Positions 34,782 to 43,778 are shown, counted from the first letter of the stretch. The stretch: 64,000 nt of DNA from Nocardioides_C sp963700955 (GCA_963700955.1 CAVOZH010000004.1:496001-560000), one strand, 5' to 3'. The notes: a model not told the origin generated them from the sequence alone. Numbers and translations: made by a program.

Positions 34782-36788
34782 ATGAAGCAACACGCGCACC
34801 GCACGGTGGTCCGTGTGCTCGCCATGGGGGTCGCCATGGTCGGAGCAGGACTCGCACCACTGATCATGCCGGTGACCGCCCAGGCGATCACCGACTTCAC
34901 GACGGCAGGGGAGCGGGCGAACGTCCAGTACGGACCTTGGCCCGCCGGTGGCACGGCGACCGCCCCCTTCTGGGACCCGGACAACTCGCCGACGGCGTCG
35001 AAGCCGCAGAGCAAGCTGTGGTACGCCCAGGGCAAATGGTGGGGCGTCCTGCTCGACAACGGCAGCAAGCAGTTCCACATCTGGTCGTTCGACGCAGCGA
35101 CCCACAAGTGGTCCAACACCGGCACGGTCGTCGACAGCCGTGAGAAGAGCCACGTCGACGTCCTCTGGGACGCGCAGGGCCAGCACCTGTTCACCGTCGG
35201 CGCGGTGTACGCCGCAACCACGACGAGCGCTGACTCGATCAAGTTCAACCGCTACAGCTATGACTCCGCCACCGGGAAGTACAAGGTGGACATCGCGAAC
35301 AAGACGCTCAACAACGGTGGTGTCGAGGCCGCGGTCATCGCGAAGGACGGGCACAACAGGCTGTGGGTGACGTACACCGCGGGGAACAACGTCCGCTACA
35401 TCATCAGCGACGACCTGGGGGTGAACTTCTCCAACCCGACCCCGCTGCCCGCGAACATGGTGCCGAAGAGTGAGGGCCTCAACCCCGACGACATCGCGAC
35501 GGTGGTGGGCGCCAACGACTCGGCCTCCATCGCGTGGAGCCGTCAGGAGCCGGGGAACATGGAGGGCCTCTACGTCGCGACGTACACCTACAGCGGGACC
35601 ACCGGGACCGCCGGCACCTGGAAGATGACCACGCTGCTCGAGAACCAGTACGTCGCCGACGACCACCTCAACATGAGCGTCGACGGTGACGGGGCAGGAC
35701 GTGTCTTCATGGTCGCCAAGGAGGGCACCAACGACAACACTGGCGCCTCGGCCTCCGACCCGCTGATCCGGCTGTGGGTGCGCGAGCTCAACGGAACCTG
35801 GAACAGCCACGTGGTGAGCACGGTCGGCGACGGCATGACTCGTCCCATCGTGGTGGTGGACCGCGACGCGAACAAGCTCCGCGTCTACCTGACCAGCCCT
35901 GAGGCGGGTGGTTCGATCTACGAGAAGACGACCTCGCTCAGCAGTCCCACCAACTTCGCCTCCGGCAAGGGCAAGGCCGTGATCCAGCTGGGCTCGGACA
36001 CCTTCATCAACAACATCACGACGACCAAGCAGAACGTGACCCCGAACACGGGACTCCTTCTGCTGGCGTCGGACCAGAAGACCGGCTACTACGTGCAGAA
36101 CTACGCGGGAGGTGGGTCGTCGCCGACGCCGACGCCGACCCCGACGGCGAAGCCGACCGTCGTCATGAAGGGCGCGGGGTTGTTCGTCGCGCGGTCGCAC
36201 ATGGTCTCCGCGAGGTGGGCGCCTGCGGCCGGCTCCGCCCCCGTGGACCGGTACCGGTGGATCACGAGTGCGATCGGAGCCGCTCGCGGCTCGCGGTGGT
36301 CCACGGAGCGCGGCGGTGGGACGGCGGCCGGTGTCTCGTTCGAGGGGACGCCGGGCAAGACCTACTGCATTCGGGTTCAGGGAGTCAATGCGGCGGGCGG
36401 AGGAGAGTTCTCCGCCGGGCGCTGCGTGACGGTCCCGATGGACGACCGGGCGCTCGCTCGCCGTGGCGCCTGGCAGAAGGCCAGGGCTCCGCACACGTAC
36501 ATGGGCACAGTGCTCAAGACACGTAGCCGTGGAGCAACGGTCACCAAGACCGTCACGGGCAAGCGGGTTGCTCTGATCGTCACCAAGCTGCCCGGAGGGG
36601 GCAGGGTGCTCGTCTTCCGGGGAAACCAGCTCGTCAAGAGCGTCTCCCTGAGGGCGACCCGGCTCCGCTCCATGCAGCTCGTCCCGATCGCTGACCGCCG
36701 ACGGGTCACCACCGCCACGTACCGGGTCGTGGTGGTCTCCAGGCGGGCGCCCGTGCTCCTCGACGGGTTCGTCGTCTCCCGCAGGTAA
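34782..36788 (+). CDS. Secreted repeat protein with Fn3-like and C-terminal sandwich domains
   Basis: 668 aa. A signal peptide (RVLAMGVAMVGAGLAPLIM, cleavage near AQA) is followed by a roughly 410-residue all-beta, probable propeller, domain opening SPTASKPQSKLWYAQG and rich in SHVDVLWDAQG and DDHLNMSVDG-type blade segments. A Pro-Thr linker (SPTPTPTPT) leads to a fibronectin-III-like domain (about 460-550) and a basic C-terminal beta domain. The core is very similar to that of the next gene. It starts 4 nt after the kinase gene. Possible glycan-binding, lyase or adhesion role. Confidence 0.8.
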   Translation: MKQHAHRTVVRVLAMGVAMVGAGLAPLIMPVTAQAITDFTTAGERANVQYGPWPAGGTATAPFWDPDNSPTASKPQSKLWYAQGKWWGVLLDNGSKQFHIWSFDAATHKWSNTGTVVDSREKSHVDVLWDAQGQHLFTVGAVYAATTTSADSIKFNRYSYDSATGKYKVDIANKTLNNGGVEAAVIAKDGHNRLWVTYTAGNNVRYIISDDLGVNFSNPTPLPANMVPKSEGLNPDDIATVVGANDSASIAWSRQEPGNMEGLYVATYTYSGTTGTAGTWKMTTLLENQYVADDHLNMSVDGDGAGRVFMVAKEGTNDNTGASASDPLIRLWVRELNGTWNSHVVSTVGDGMTRPIVVVDRDANKLRVYLTSPEAGGSIYEKTTSLSSPTNFASGKGKAVIQLGSDTFINNITTTKQNVTPNTGLLLLASDQKTGYYVQNYAGGGSSPTPTPTPTAKPTVVMKGAGLFVARSHMVSARWAPAAGSAPVDRYRWITSAIGAARGSRWSTERGGGTAAGVSFEGTPGKTYCIRVQGVNAAGGGEFSAGRCVTVPMDDRALARRGAWQKARAPHTYMGTVLKTRSRGATVTKTVTGKRVALIVTKLPGGGRVLVFRGNQLVKSVSLRATRLRSMQLVPIADRRRVTTATYRVVVVSRRAPVLLDGFVVSRR

Positions 36789-36797
36789 CCAACCCAG

Positions 36798-36842
36798 CCG
36801 GTGTCGCGGGGGCACGCAACAGACGTGCCTCCGCGACCCCGG
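36798..36842 (+). terminator. Long G+C-rich hairpin after first secreted-protein gene
   Basis: Two 19-nt arms (36798-36816 and 36824-36842) pair with 17 Watson-Crick pairs, one G-U and one mismatch around the 7-nt loop CAACAGA. The hairpin starts 10 nt after the stop. No U-tract follows, as is common in actinobacterial terminators. It probably ends most transcription of the glycan operon, or acts as an attenuator before the second paralogue. Confidence 0.65.
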
Positions 36843-36896
36843 CCCCGTTCGACCGACGCCAGGGCGCAGCAGGGCCGGGCCGGTCAGGAGAATCTC

Positions 36897-39125
36897 GTGA
36901 AGAACCCTCCCCGTCAGACAGTCCGAGAACAGTTGCTCAAGGCGGTGGCCTGCGCGGTGGTCGTCGTCGCGACGACGTTCTCGCCGGCCGCTCCGTCGCA
37001 CGCGGCGACGGGCGACGTCGGTTACCGCGACGCCGCGTACGGGACGGGCGCCGGCTCCGGCTGGGTGGACCCCGACCTGTCCCCGACGGCCTCGAAGCCG
37101 CAGAGCAAGCTCTGGTACGCGCAGGGTCGCTGGTGGGGTGTCCTCATCGACCCCGCCTCCAACGACTTCCACATCCACTGGCTCGACACCGCCACCCAGA
37201 AGTGGCAGGACACCGGCGTCGTCGTCGACACCCGCAACGGCAGCCACTCGGATGCGCTGTGGGACGGGCAGCACCTGTTCACCGCGTCGCATCTGAGCAC
37301 CGGATCCAGCAGCAGCAGCGGGGTCCAGGTCACGCGCTACAGCTACTCCGGAGGAACCTACGTCCGCGACAGCGGCTTCCCGGTGACCATCAACGGCGGC
37401 GGGGTGGAGGCCGCGGTGATCACCGAGGACAGCACCGGGAAGATCTGGGCGACCTTCACCCAGGGCAGCAGGGTCCGCGTGGCGGTCAGCCAGCCCGGGG
37501 GACAGTCGTGGGGAGCTCCCTTCATTCCGTCAGTTGCCGGTGTTAGCGTGGCCGCGGACGACATCTCGACGATCACCGCTTACCAGGGTCAGGTGAGTGT
37601 CGTGTGGAGCAACCAGAACGACGACTCGGTGTACGCCGCCACCCACGTGGACACCGCGCCTGCGTCGTCCTGGCAGGTCTCCCGCAAGGTCGTCTCCGGC
37701 CCGAACGAGGCCGACGACCACATCAACCTCAAGAGCGTCGAGGGCGACAAGGCCGGAAGGCTCTACGTCGCGGTCAAGACCAGCCAGAACGACGTCTCGA
37801 ACAACGGCAACGCGCCGTTGATCCGGATCCTGGTGCTCGGGACGGACGACGTGTGGCGGATGTACACCGAGGCCCGGGTCCGGGACGGGCTGACCAGGCC
37901 GATCCTCCTGATCGACTCGACGAACCGGATGCTGCGGGTGTTCGCCTCCGGCCCTGAGACGGGCGGTGCGGTCTACACGAAGTCGACGCCGCTGGACAGC
38001 ATCTCGTTCGCCGACGGCAAGGGCGACCCGTTCATCAAGCTGGCCAGCGACAAGAACATCAACAACGCCACGTCGACGAAGCAGACCGTGACCGCCACGT
38101 CCGGTCTGGTCGTCCTGGCGTCGGACCAGGTGACCGGGCGGTATGTGCACAACACCATGTCGTTGGGCGCGCCGCCACCCCCGCAGCCACAGGCGCCCAC
38201 CGCGGCGTTCACGGCCACGAACACCTCCGGTCCGGCCCCGCTCACGGTCAGCTTCACCGACCAGTCCACGGGCTCGCCGACGTCGTGGCGGTGGAGCTTC
38301 GGCGACGGGTCGACCTCCACCGCGCAGAGCCCGACGCACACCTACGACAACACCGGCACGTACGACGTCTCCCTGACCGTGACGAACACCGCGGGCTCGG
38401 ACACCCAGACACGTGCCGCGCTGGTGACCGTGGGGACTGCGCCGCCCCCGCCGACGTCGGGCGACTACCAGGCGGCGGTCACCGCGGACAACCCGGTCGG
38501 GTACTGGCGGCTCGGAGGCACCGGCTCCAGCATCGCCGCGACGGTCGGCCCCTCCGGAACGGCAGTCGGGGGAGTCACCTCGACCGGGGGAGCGATTGCG
38601 GGCGACGCCGACGGGGCCAGGGCCTTCGACGGCTCCACCGGGTACGTCTCGGTGCCGAGCGACGCCTCGCTCAACATGACCGGTGACCTGAGTGTCGAGG
38701 CCTGGGTGAAGGCCGACGTGGTGCACGGTGGCGTCGCGGTCCAGAAGGGCGGCTCGAGCGGGTACTCGGTGTGGCAGTACCGGCTGGGGATGACCTCCGG
38801 TGGCCAGTGGCGCGGCACCGTCTTCGTCGGCGGGACCGCCTACGCCGTCACCGCGCCCGGCGCGGCGACCCTGGGCACGTGGACTCACCTCGTGCTCACG
38901 AGGAGCGCAGGCACACTGGCGATCTATGTCAACGGCAGCCGCGTGGCCACGGCCTCGGCGCCGGGTACGCTGAACACGACGACCTCCATCCTCGGCATCG
39001 GGCGGAGCGGAGCCAGCGCCACCAGCTACTTCCAGGGGGGACTGGACGAGGTGGCTGTCTACGCCCACGCCTTGTCCGCGGACACGGTGGCGGCTCACTA
39101 CGCAGCGGGTGGGGGTGGCGCGTAG
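36897..39125 (+). CDS. Secreted repeat protein with PKD and LamG domains
   Basis: 742 aa from GTG at 36897 behind CAGGAG; upstream in-frame codons would cross the hairpin. Signal peptide: AVACAVVVVATTFSPAAPSHA. The first roughly 410 residues match the upstream protein closely (LSPTASKPQSKLWYAQG, DDHINLKSVEG, GLTRPILLID). A PKD domain follows (PTAAFTATNTSGPAPLTVSF to WSFGDGS), then a concanavalin/LamG domain (YWRLGGTGS to FQGGLDEVAVYAHAL). PKD and LamG modules usually bind carbohydrate or matrix. A tandem duplication with domain swapping is the simplest origin. Confidence 0.82.
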   Translation: MKNPPRQTVREQLLKAVACAVVVVATTFSPAAPSHAATGDVGYRDAAYGTGAGSGWVDPDLSPTASKPQSKLWYAQGRWWGVLIDPASNDFHIHWLDTATQKWQDTGVVVDTRNGSHSDALWDGQHLFTASHLSTGSSSSSGVQVTRYSYSGGTYVRDSGFPVTINGGGVEAAVITEDSTGKIWATFTQGSRVRVAVSQPGGQSWGAPFIPSVAGVSVAADDISTITAYQGQVSVVWSNQNDDSVYAATHVDTAPASSWQVSRKVVSGPNEADDHINLKSVEGDKAGRLYVAVKTSQNDVSNNGNAPLIRILVLGTDDVWRMYTEARVRDGLTRPILLIDSTNRMLRVFASGPETGGAVYTKSTPLDSISFADGKGDPFIKLASDKNINNATSTKQTVTATSGLVVLASDQVTGRYVHNTMSLGAPPPPQPQAPTAAFTATNTSGPAPLTVSFTDQSTGSPTSWRWSFGDGSTSTAQSPTHTYDNTGTYDVSLTVTNTAGSDTQTRAALVTVGTAPPPPTSGDYQAAVTADNPVGYWRLGGTGSSIAATVGPSGTAVGGVTSTGGAIAGDADGARAFDGSTGYVSVPSDASLNMTGDLSVEAWVKADVVHGGVAVQKGGSSGYSVWQYRLGMTSGGQWRGTVFVGGTAYAVTAPGAATLGTWTHLVLTRSAGTLAIYVNGSRVATASAPGTLNTTTSILGIGRSGASATSYFQGGLDEVAVYAHALSADTVAAHYAAGGGGA

Positions 39126-39362
39126 GCGAACAAGCTTCATCCTCAGAAGGATGAGAAAGACCCGGTCTGTCGTCCGGAAGGCAGACATCCCGCGCGGTGA
39201 TCCAGTACCCATCTCGCGGGAGGGTGGCTAGCAGCGCTCACTGCTCCGCGTCTCCCCCAGCGCGGGCGCCCAGGGAGCGCTGCGAAGCCATGCCGGCCCA
39301 CAACTTCCCAGTTGTGGGCCGGCGCTAGCGTGAGGGCACCATCTCGACCTTCGAGGAGCGCC
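39126..39362. other. Intergenic region with several inverted repeats
   Basis: No gene is supported in these 237 nt. Three palindromic elements are present: a 7-bp hairpin at 39137-39154, GCAGCGCTC at 39231-39239 paired with GAGCGCTGC at 39275-39283, and a perfect 14-bp hairpin at 39292-39323. The first probably helps end the glycan-region transcript; the last belongs to the Rieske gene leader. Confidence 0.6.
39292..39323. promoter_or_regulatory. Perfect 14-bp hairpin in the Rieske gene leader
   Basis: Arms 39292-39305 and 39310-39323 are exact complements around the loop TCCC. The element ends 39 nt before the ATG. A terminator without a U-tract, a leader attenuator or a long operator are all possible. 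Confidence 0.55.
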
Positions 39363-39824
39363 ATGAACGAGGAGACCGACGCCCAGCCAGGAGCTGCGGC
39401 GGCCCGCGACGTCACCCGCCGGCGGGTCATCCGGGGCGCAGCGGCCGGGGGTATCGCCCTCCCCCTGCTCGCCGCCTGCGGCTCGGGAGACGGCAGCGGC
39501 GCCGGGTCCTCCGGGTCCTCCGGGTCCTCCGGGTCCGGAGGGGCTACGGTCGCCGCGTCCGACGTACCGGTGGGTGGTGGCAAGATCCTCGCCGCCGACA
39601 AGGTCGTCGTCACGCAGCCCAGCAAGGGACAGTTCAAAGCCTTCAGCGGTGTGTGCACGCACCAGGGCTGCCTCGTGCAGACGATCGCCGACGGCGCGAT
39701 CGTCTGCCCGTGCCATGGCAGCTCTTTCTCGGTCAAGGACGGCTCCGTGGTCACGGGCCCGGCGACACAGCCGCTCGAGTCCCTGTCCGTGACGGTCAAG
39801 GGCGACCAGGTGACGGTGAGCTGA
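39363..39824 (+). CDS. Tat-exported Rieske [2Fe-2S] lipoprotein
   Basis: 153 aa. The N-terminus has the twin-arginine signal TRRRVIRGAAAGG and a lipobox-like LLAAC (Cys39), so it is probably a membrane-anchored lipoprotein exported folded. A Gly/Ser linker (51-60) precedes the Rieske domain with ligands Cys98-x-His100 (VCTHQGC) and Cys115-x2-His118 (CPCHGS). It probably accepts or passes electrons on the outer membrane face; the partner is not known. Adjacent to uvrC, as in many actinobacteria. Confidence 0.9.
   Translation: MNEETDAQPGAAAARDVTRRRVIRGAAAGGIALPLLAACGSGDGSGAGSSGSSGSSGSGGATVAASDVPVGGGKILAADKVVVTQPSKGQFKAFSGVCTHQGCLVQTIADGAIVCPCHGSSFSVKDGSVVTGPATQPLESLSVTVKGDQVTVS
39504..39530 (+). 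repeat. Three tandem 9-nt repeats in Rieske linker
   Basis: GGGTCCTCC occurs three times in a row and a fourth imperfect copy follows. The run encodes the Gly-Ser-Ser linker and may vary in copy number between strains. Confidence 0.8.
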
Positions 39825-39854
39825 CTGTCCGTCCCGCAACGTAGGGTTTGAGGC

Positions 39855-41828
39855 GTGGCAGACCCGTCGACCTACCGCCCCGCACCTGGGTCCATCCCCA
39901 CCTCGCCAGGCGTCTACCGCTTCCGTGACGCGCACCGTCGGGTGGTGTACGTCGGCAAGGCGAAGAACCTCCGGGCCCGCCTCTCGTCGTACTTCCAGGA
40001 CCTCGCGAACCTCCACCCGCGCACGGCCACCATGGTCACGAGCGCCGCCTCCGTCGAGTGGACGGTCGTCAACACCGAGGTCGAGGCGCTGCAGCTGGAG
40101 TACTCCTGGATCAAGGAGTACGACCCGCGCTTCAACGTGAAGTACCGCGACGACAAGTCCTACCCGTGGCTCGCCGTGACCGTGAACGAGGAGTTCCCGC
40201 GGGTGATGGTCGGCCGCGGTGCGAAGAAGAAGGGGGTGCGGTACTTCGGTCCGTACTCCCACGCCTGGGCGATCCGGGAGACCGTCGACCTTCTGCTCCG
40301 GGTCTTCCCGATGCGCTCGTGCTCCAACGGTGTCTTCAAGCGCTCCCAGCAGATCGGCCGCCCTTGCCTCCTCGGCTACATCGACAAGTGCGCGGCCCCG
40401 TGCGTCGGCGACGTCACGGCCGAGCAGCACCGGGAGATCGTCGACGACTTCTGTGACTTCATGGCGGGGCAGACCACCGGCTTCGTGAAGCGCCTGGAGA
40501 ACGAGATGTACACCGCCTCGGCGGAGATGGACTTCGAGCGGGCGGCGCGGCTGCGTGACGACATCGGCGCTCTGAAGCGTGCGATGGAGAAGCAGCAGGT
40601 GGTGCTCGGTGACGGCACCGACGCCGACGTGGTCGCGTTCGCCGACGACCCGCTCGAGGTGGCGGTGCAGATCTTCTACGTCCGCGGCGGGCGGATCCGC
40701 GGCCAGCGCGGCTGGGTCGCCGACAAGACCGAGGACGTCGACACCGGCGACCTCGTCGAGCGTTTCCTCCTCCAGCTGTACGACGGTGAGGCCGGGGACG
40801 CCATCCCCCGCGAGGTGCTCGTCCCCGCACTGCCCGACGACGCGCCCGCTCTCGAGGAGTGGCTCACGAGCCTGCGCGGCTCCCGGGTCGCCGTCCGGGT
40901 GCCGCAGCGGGGAGACAAGAAGGCGCTCCAGGAGACCGTCGCCCGCAACGCGCTCCAGGCACTCGGCCTGCACAAGACCAAGCGCGCCAGCGACCTGACC
41001 ACGCGCAACCGTGCCCTCGAGGAGATCCAGCAGGCCCTCGACCTGCCGGGTGCGCCGTTGCGGATCGAGTGCTACGACATCTCGAACCTCCAGGGCACCG
41101 AGGTGGTCGGCTCGATGGTCGTGTTCGAGGACGGGCTGGCCCGCAAGAGCGAGTACCGCCGGTTCGTCGTACGCGGCGTCGAGGGCCAGAACGACGTGGC
41201 GTCGATGCACGAGGTGGTCACACGGCGGTTCCGGCGCCTGCTCGACGACCGGGCGCAGGAGCCCGAGCTCAGCGACGGTGCGGCCGACGACGGCCCGATG
41301 CTCATCGACCCCGAGACCGGCCGGCCCCGGAAGTTCGCCTACGTCCCGGGCCTGGTCGTCGTCGACGGCGGGCCGCCCCAGGTCGCGGCCGCCCAGCGGG
41401 CGCTCGACGAGCTCGGCATCGACGACGTGCCCGTGTGCGGCCTCGCGAAGCGCCTCGAGGAGGTCTGGCTGCCCGGCCAGGAGGACCCTGTGATCCTGCC
41501 GCGCACCAGCGAGGGGCTCTACCTGCTGCAGCGGATCCGCGACGAGGCGCACCGCTTCGCGATCACACACCACCGGTCGCGGCGCTCCAAGAGCATGGTC
41601 GAGAGCGCGCTCGACGGCGTCCCGGGGCTGGGAGAGGTGCGTCGCAAGACGCTGCTGCGACAGTTCGGCTCGTTGAAGCGGCTCCGGGCTGCCACAGTGG
41701 AGGAGATCGCGGCCCTGCCCGGCTTCGGCACGCGGACAGCCGAGGCGGTCGTCGCCGCGCTCGGTGAGGAACAGCGCAGACCAGCCGTCGCGGTGAACAC
41801 CGCGACCGGTGAGATCGAGGAGACATGA
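39855..41828 (+). CDS. uvrC: Excinuclease ABC subunit C
   Basis: 657 aa, GTG start. The N-terminal GIY-YIG nuclease (GVYRFRDAHRRVVYVGKAKNLRARL) makes the 3' incision. The UVR motif region (MDFERAARLRDDIGALKRAME) contacts UvrB. The RNase H-like nuclease includes CYDISNLQGTEVVGSMVVF and DGGPPQVAAAQ, and the C-terminal helix-hairpin-helix has GVPGLGEVRRKTLLRQFGS. All domains are present. It heads uvrC-rapZ-yvcK-whiA with 4-nt overlap to rapZ. Confidence 0.96.
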   Translation: MADPSTYRPAPGSIPTSPGVYRFRDAHRRVVYVGKAKNLRARLSSYFQDLANLHPRTATMVTSAASVEWTVVNTEVEALQLEYSWIKEYDPRFNVKYRDDKSYPWLAVTVNEEFPRVMVGRGAKKKGVRYFGPYSHAWAIRETVDLLLRVFPMRSCSNGVFKRSQQIGRPCLLGYIDKCAAPCVGDVTAEQHREIVDDFCDFMAGQTTGFVKRLENEMYTASAEMDFERAARLRDDIGALKRAMEKQQVVLGDGTDADVVAFADDPLEVAVQIFYVRGGRIRGQRGWVADKTEDVDTGDLVERFLLQLYDGEAGDAIPREVLVPALPDDAPALEEWLTSLRGSRVAVRVPQRGDKKALQETVARNALQALGLHKTKRASDLTTRNRALEEIQQALDLPGAPLRIECYDISNLQGTEVVGSMVVFEDGLARKSEYRRFVVRGVEGQNDVASMHEVVTRRFRRLLDDRAQEPELSDGAADDGPMLIDPETGRPRKFAYVPGLVVVDGGPPQVAAAQRALDELGIDDVPVCGLAKRLEEVWLPGQEDPVILPRTSEGLYLLQRIRDEAHRFAITHHRSRRSKSMVESALDGVPGLGEVRRKTLLRQFGSLKRLRAATVEEIAALPGFGTRTAEAVVAALGEEQRRPAVAVNTATGEIEET

Positions 41829-42703
41829 TGGGGCAGAAGCCCGAGCAACGAGGTGAGCTGGTGGTGGTCACCGGCATGACCGGCGCCGGCCGGAGCACGG
41901 CGGCGAAGGAGCTGGAGGACCTCGGCTTCTTCGTCGTGGACAACCTTCCGCCGCAGCTCGTGCCCGACGTCGTGCGGCTCGTCGACGAGTCACAGGGCGA
42001 GCTCCAGCCGATCGCGGTCGTGGTCGACGTCAGGTCGGGGTCGTTCTTCGGGTCGCTGCAGGAGGTCCTGGCACAGGGCAAGACGGGCCGCCGCACGACC
42101 CTGCTCTTCCTCGAGGCCAACGACGAGGTGCTGGTGCGACGGCAGGAGGCAGCACGGCGTCCGCACCCTCTGCAGGAGGGCGGGCGGCTCCTCGACGGCC
42201 TGCGCCGCGAGCGTCACGCGATCGCCTCGCTGCGGGGTGACGCCGACGTGGTGATCGACACCTCCAACCTCAACGTCCACCAGCTCACGGACAAGGTCGC
42301 GGAGGCGTTCGGCACGGAGCACACGACGTCGCTGAAGGCGACCGTGGTGAGCTTCGGGTTCAAGTACGGCATCCCGGTCGACGCCGACCTCGTCGCCGAC
42401 ATGCGCTTCCTGCCCAACCCGCACTGGGTGCCCGAGCTGCGGCACCTCTCGGGTCGCGACAGCGAGGTCGCGGCGTACGTCAAGGAGCGCCCCGAGGCGA
42501 AGGAGTTCCTCGACAGGTACGTCGGGATCGTGGAGACGGTCGCGGAGGGCTATCTGCGCGAGGGCAAGCGGTTCATGACGATCGCGGTCGGCTGCACCGG
42601 CGGGAAGCATCGCAGTGTCGCGATGACCGAGGAGATCGCCGCCCGCCTTCGCGAGCGCGGGATGGACGCAAGGCCGATGCACCGTGACCTTGGACGCGAG
42701 TGA
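41825..42703 (+). CDS. rapZ: RNase adapter / nucleotide-binding protein RapZ
   Basis: 292 aa. The Walker A is GMTGAGRST, with Arg in place of the usual Lys, a change common in actinobacterial members. Other conserved elements are FFVVDNLPPQLVP, DVRFLPNPHWVPEL-like DMRFLPNPHWVPELR and the C-terminal IAVGCTGGKHRSVAM. The E. coli protein controls GlmS small RNAs, but in actinobacteria the role is less clear. ATGA overlap with uvrC; yvcK overlaps its end by 20 nt. Confidence 0.93.
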   Translation: MMGQKPEQRGELVVVTGMTGAGRSTAAKELEDLGFFVVDNLPPQLVPDVVRLVDESQGELQPIAVVVDVRSGSFFGSLQEVLAQGKTGRRTTLLFLEANDEVLVRRQEAARRPHPLQEGGRLLDGLRRERHAIASLRGDADVVIDTSNLNVHQLTDKVAEAFGTEHTTSLKATVVSFGFKYGIPVDADLVADMRFLPNPHWVPELRHLSGRDSEVAAYVKERPEAKEFLDRYVGIVETVAEGYLREGKRFMTIAVGCTGGKHRSVAMTEEIAARLRERGMDARPMHRDLGRE

Positions 42704-43664
42704 GCTGAGGGTGCCCGAGCCGGCACCGCTGCAGGTGGTGGCGCTCGGCGGCGGCCACGGGCTCTCGGCCTCGTTGTCGGCACTGCGGCGGGTGGTCGAG
42801 CACGTCACGGCGATCGTCACGGTGGCGGACAACGGCGGCTCCTCGGGGCGGCTCCGCGAGGAGTTCGGCGTGCTGCCACCGGGTGACCTCCGGCAGGCCC
42901 TCGCCGCACTGTGTGGGGACGACGACTGGGGCAAGACCTGGGCGAGGGTGCTCCAACACCGTTTCCAGAGCACCGGGCCCATGCACCAGCACGCCGTCGG
43001 CAACCTGCTGATCGTCGCGCTGTGGGAGCTCCTCGGAGACCACGTGGACGGCTTGGCCTGGGTGGCCCGGCTGCTCGGAGCGCAGGGCACCGTGCTTCCC
43101 ATGTCGGTCGCCCCGATCGACATCACGGCCACGGTGCGCGGCGCCTCGGCGTCGGAGCCTGAGGCCCTCACGAGCGTCTGCGGCCAGGTGGAGGTGGCGT
43201 CCACGTCCGGGCAGGTCGTCTCCGTCGACCTCACACCGGCGAACCCGCCCGCCTGTCCGGAGGCGTTGAAGGCCGTCGACGAGGCGGACTGGGTCGTGCT
43301 CGGCCCCGGCTCGTGGTTCACGAGCGTCATCCCGCACCTGCTGGTGCCCGACCTGCGTCGGGCTCTCGTGTCCGCGTCGGCGCGGAGGGCAGTCACCCTC
43401 AACCTCGCGCCTCAGACCGGTGAGACCGACGGCTTCTCCCCGGAGGCGCATCTCGACGTGCTCGGCGCCTACGCCCCCGATCTCAAGCTCGACGTGGTCC
43501 TTGCGGACGAGCGGCTCGTGACGGATCTCGCAAGCCTCCGGGCCGCGGCCGGTTCGTTCGGGGCCGAGCTGGTGGTGGCCGATGTCGCCGCAGACGATGG
43601 GAGCCCGCGCCACGACCCGCTGAAGTTGGCCAATGCATATGCGACTTTCCTGCGCGAGGCATAG
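42684..43664 (+). CDS. yvcK: YvcK/CofD-like gluconeogenesis factor
   Basis: 326 aa. Family signatures: VVALGGGHGLSASLSALRR at the N-terminus, VTVADNGGSSGRLREEFG and VVLGPGSWFTSVIPHLLVPDLRRAL. YvcK-type proteins bind UDP-sugars and affect cell wall synthesis and gluconeogenic growth. The start lies inside rapZ (GTG at 42684), a very common arrangement. Confidence 0.93.
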   Translation: MTLDASELRVPEPAPLQVVALGGGHGLSASLSALRRVVEHVTAIVTVADNGGSSGRLREEFGVLPPGDLRQALAALCGDDDWGKTWARVLQHRFQSTGPMHQHAVGNLLIVALWELLGDHVDGLAWVARLLGAQGTVLPMSVAPIDITATVRGASASEPEALTSVCGQVEVASTSGQVVSVDLTPANPPACPEALKAVDEADWVVLGPGSWFTSVIPHLLVPDLRRALVSASARRAVTLNLAPQTGETDGFSPEAHLDVLGAYAPDLKLDVVLADERLVTDLASLRAAAGSFGAELVVADVAADDGSPRHDPLKLANAYATFLREA

Positions 43665-43687
43665 GGTGTCGCCGTCCGGCTGAGCAG

Positions 43688-43723
43688 GTGGCACGGGGGC
43701 CATAGAGGGTCCCCCCACGCCAC
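43688..43723 (+). terminator. Possible hairpin downstream of yvcK
   Basis: GTGGC (43688-43692) pairs with GCCAC (43719-43723) and GGGGG (43695-43699) with CCCCC (43712-43716), with a 2x2 internal loop. It starts 24 nt after the yvcK stop. No U-tract; it might act as a terminator or leader hairpin for whiA. Confidence 0.4.
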
Positions 43724-43778
43724 GTCGCCGTTGGCAGCACATTCGTAGAAGGGGCCCAAAAGTGGCAGGATCGGACGT

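Noticed and set aside
22449..39125. Integrated mobile element in the uvrA-uvrC interval
   Set aside because: No integrase, transposase, tRNA end or flanking direct repeat is visible. An island by ordinary gene insertion is all that can be said.
39228..41573. 781-codon minus-strand ORF opposite uvrC
   Set aside because: Antisense shadow of a clear GIY-YIG/RNase H/HhH protein; its own sequence is low complexity, rich in Arg, Leu, Val and Asp.
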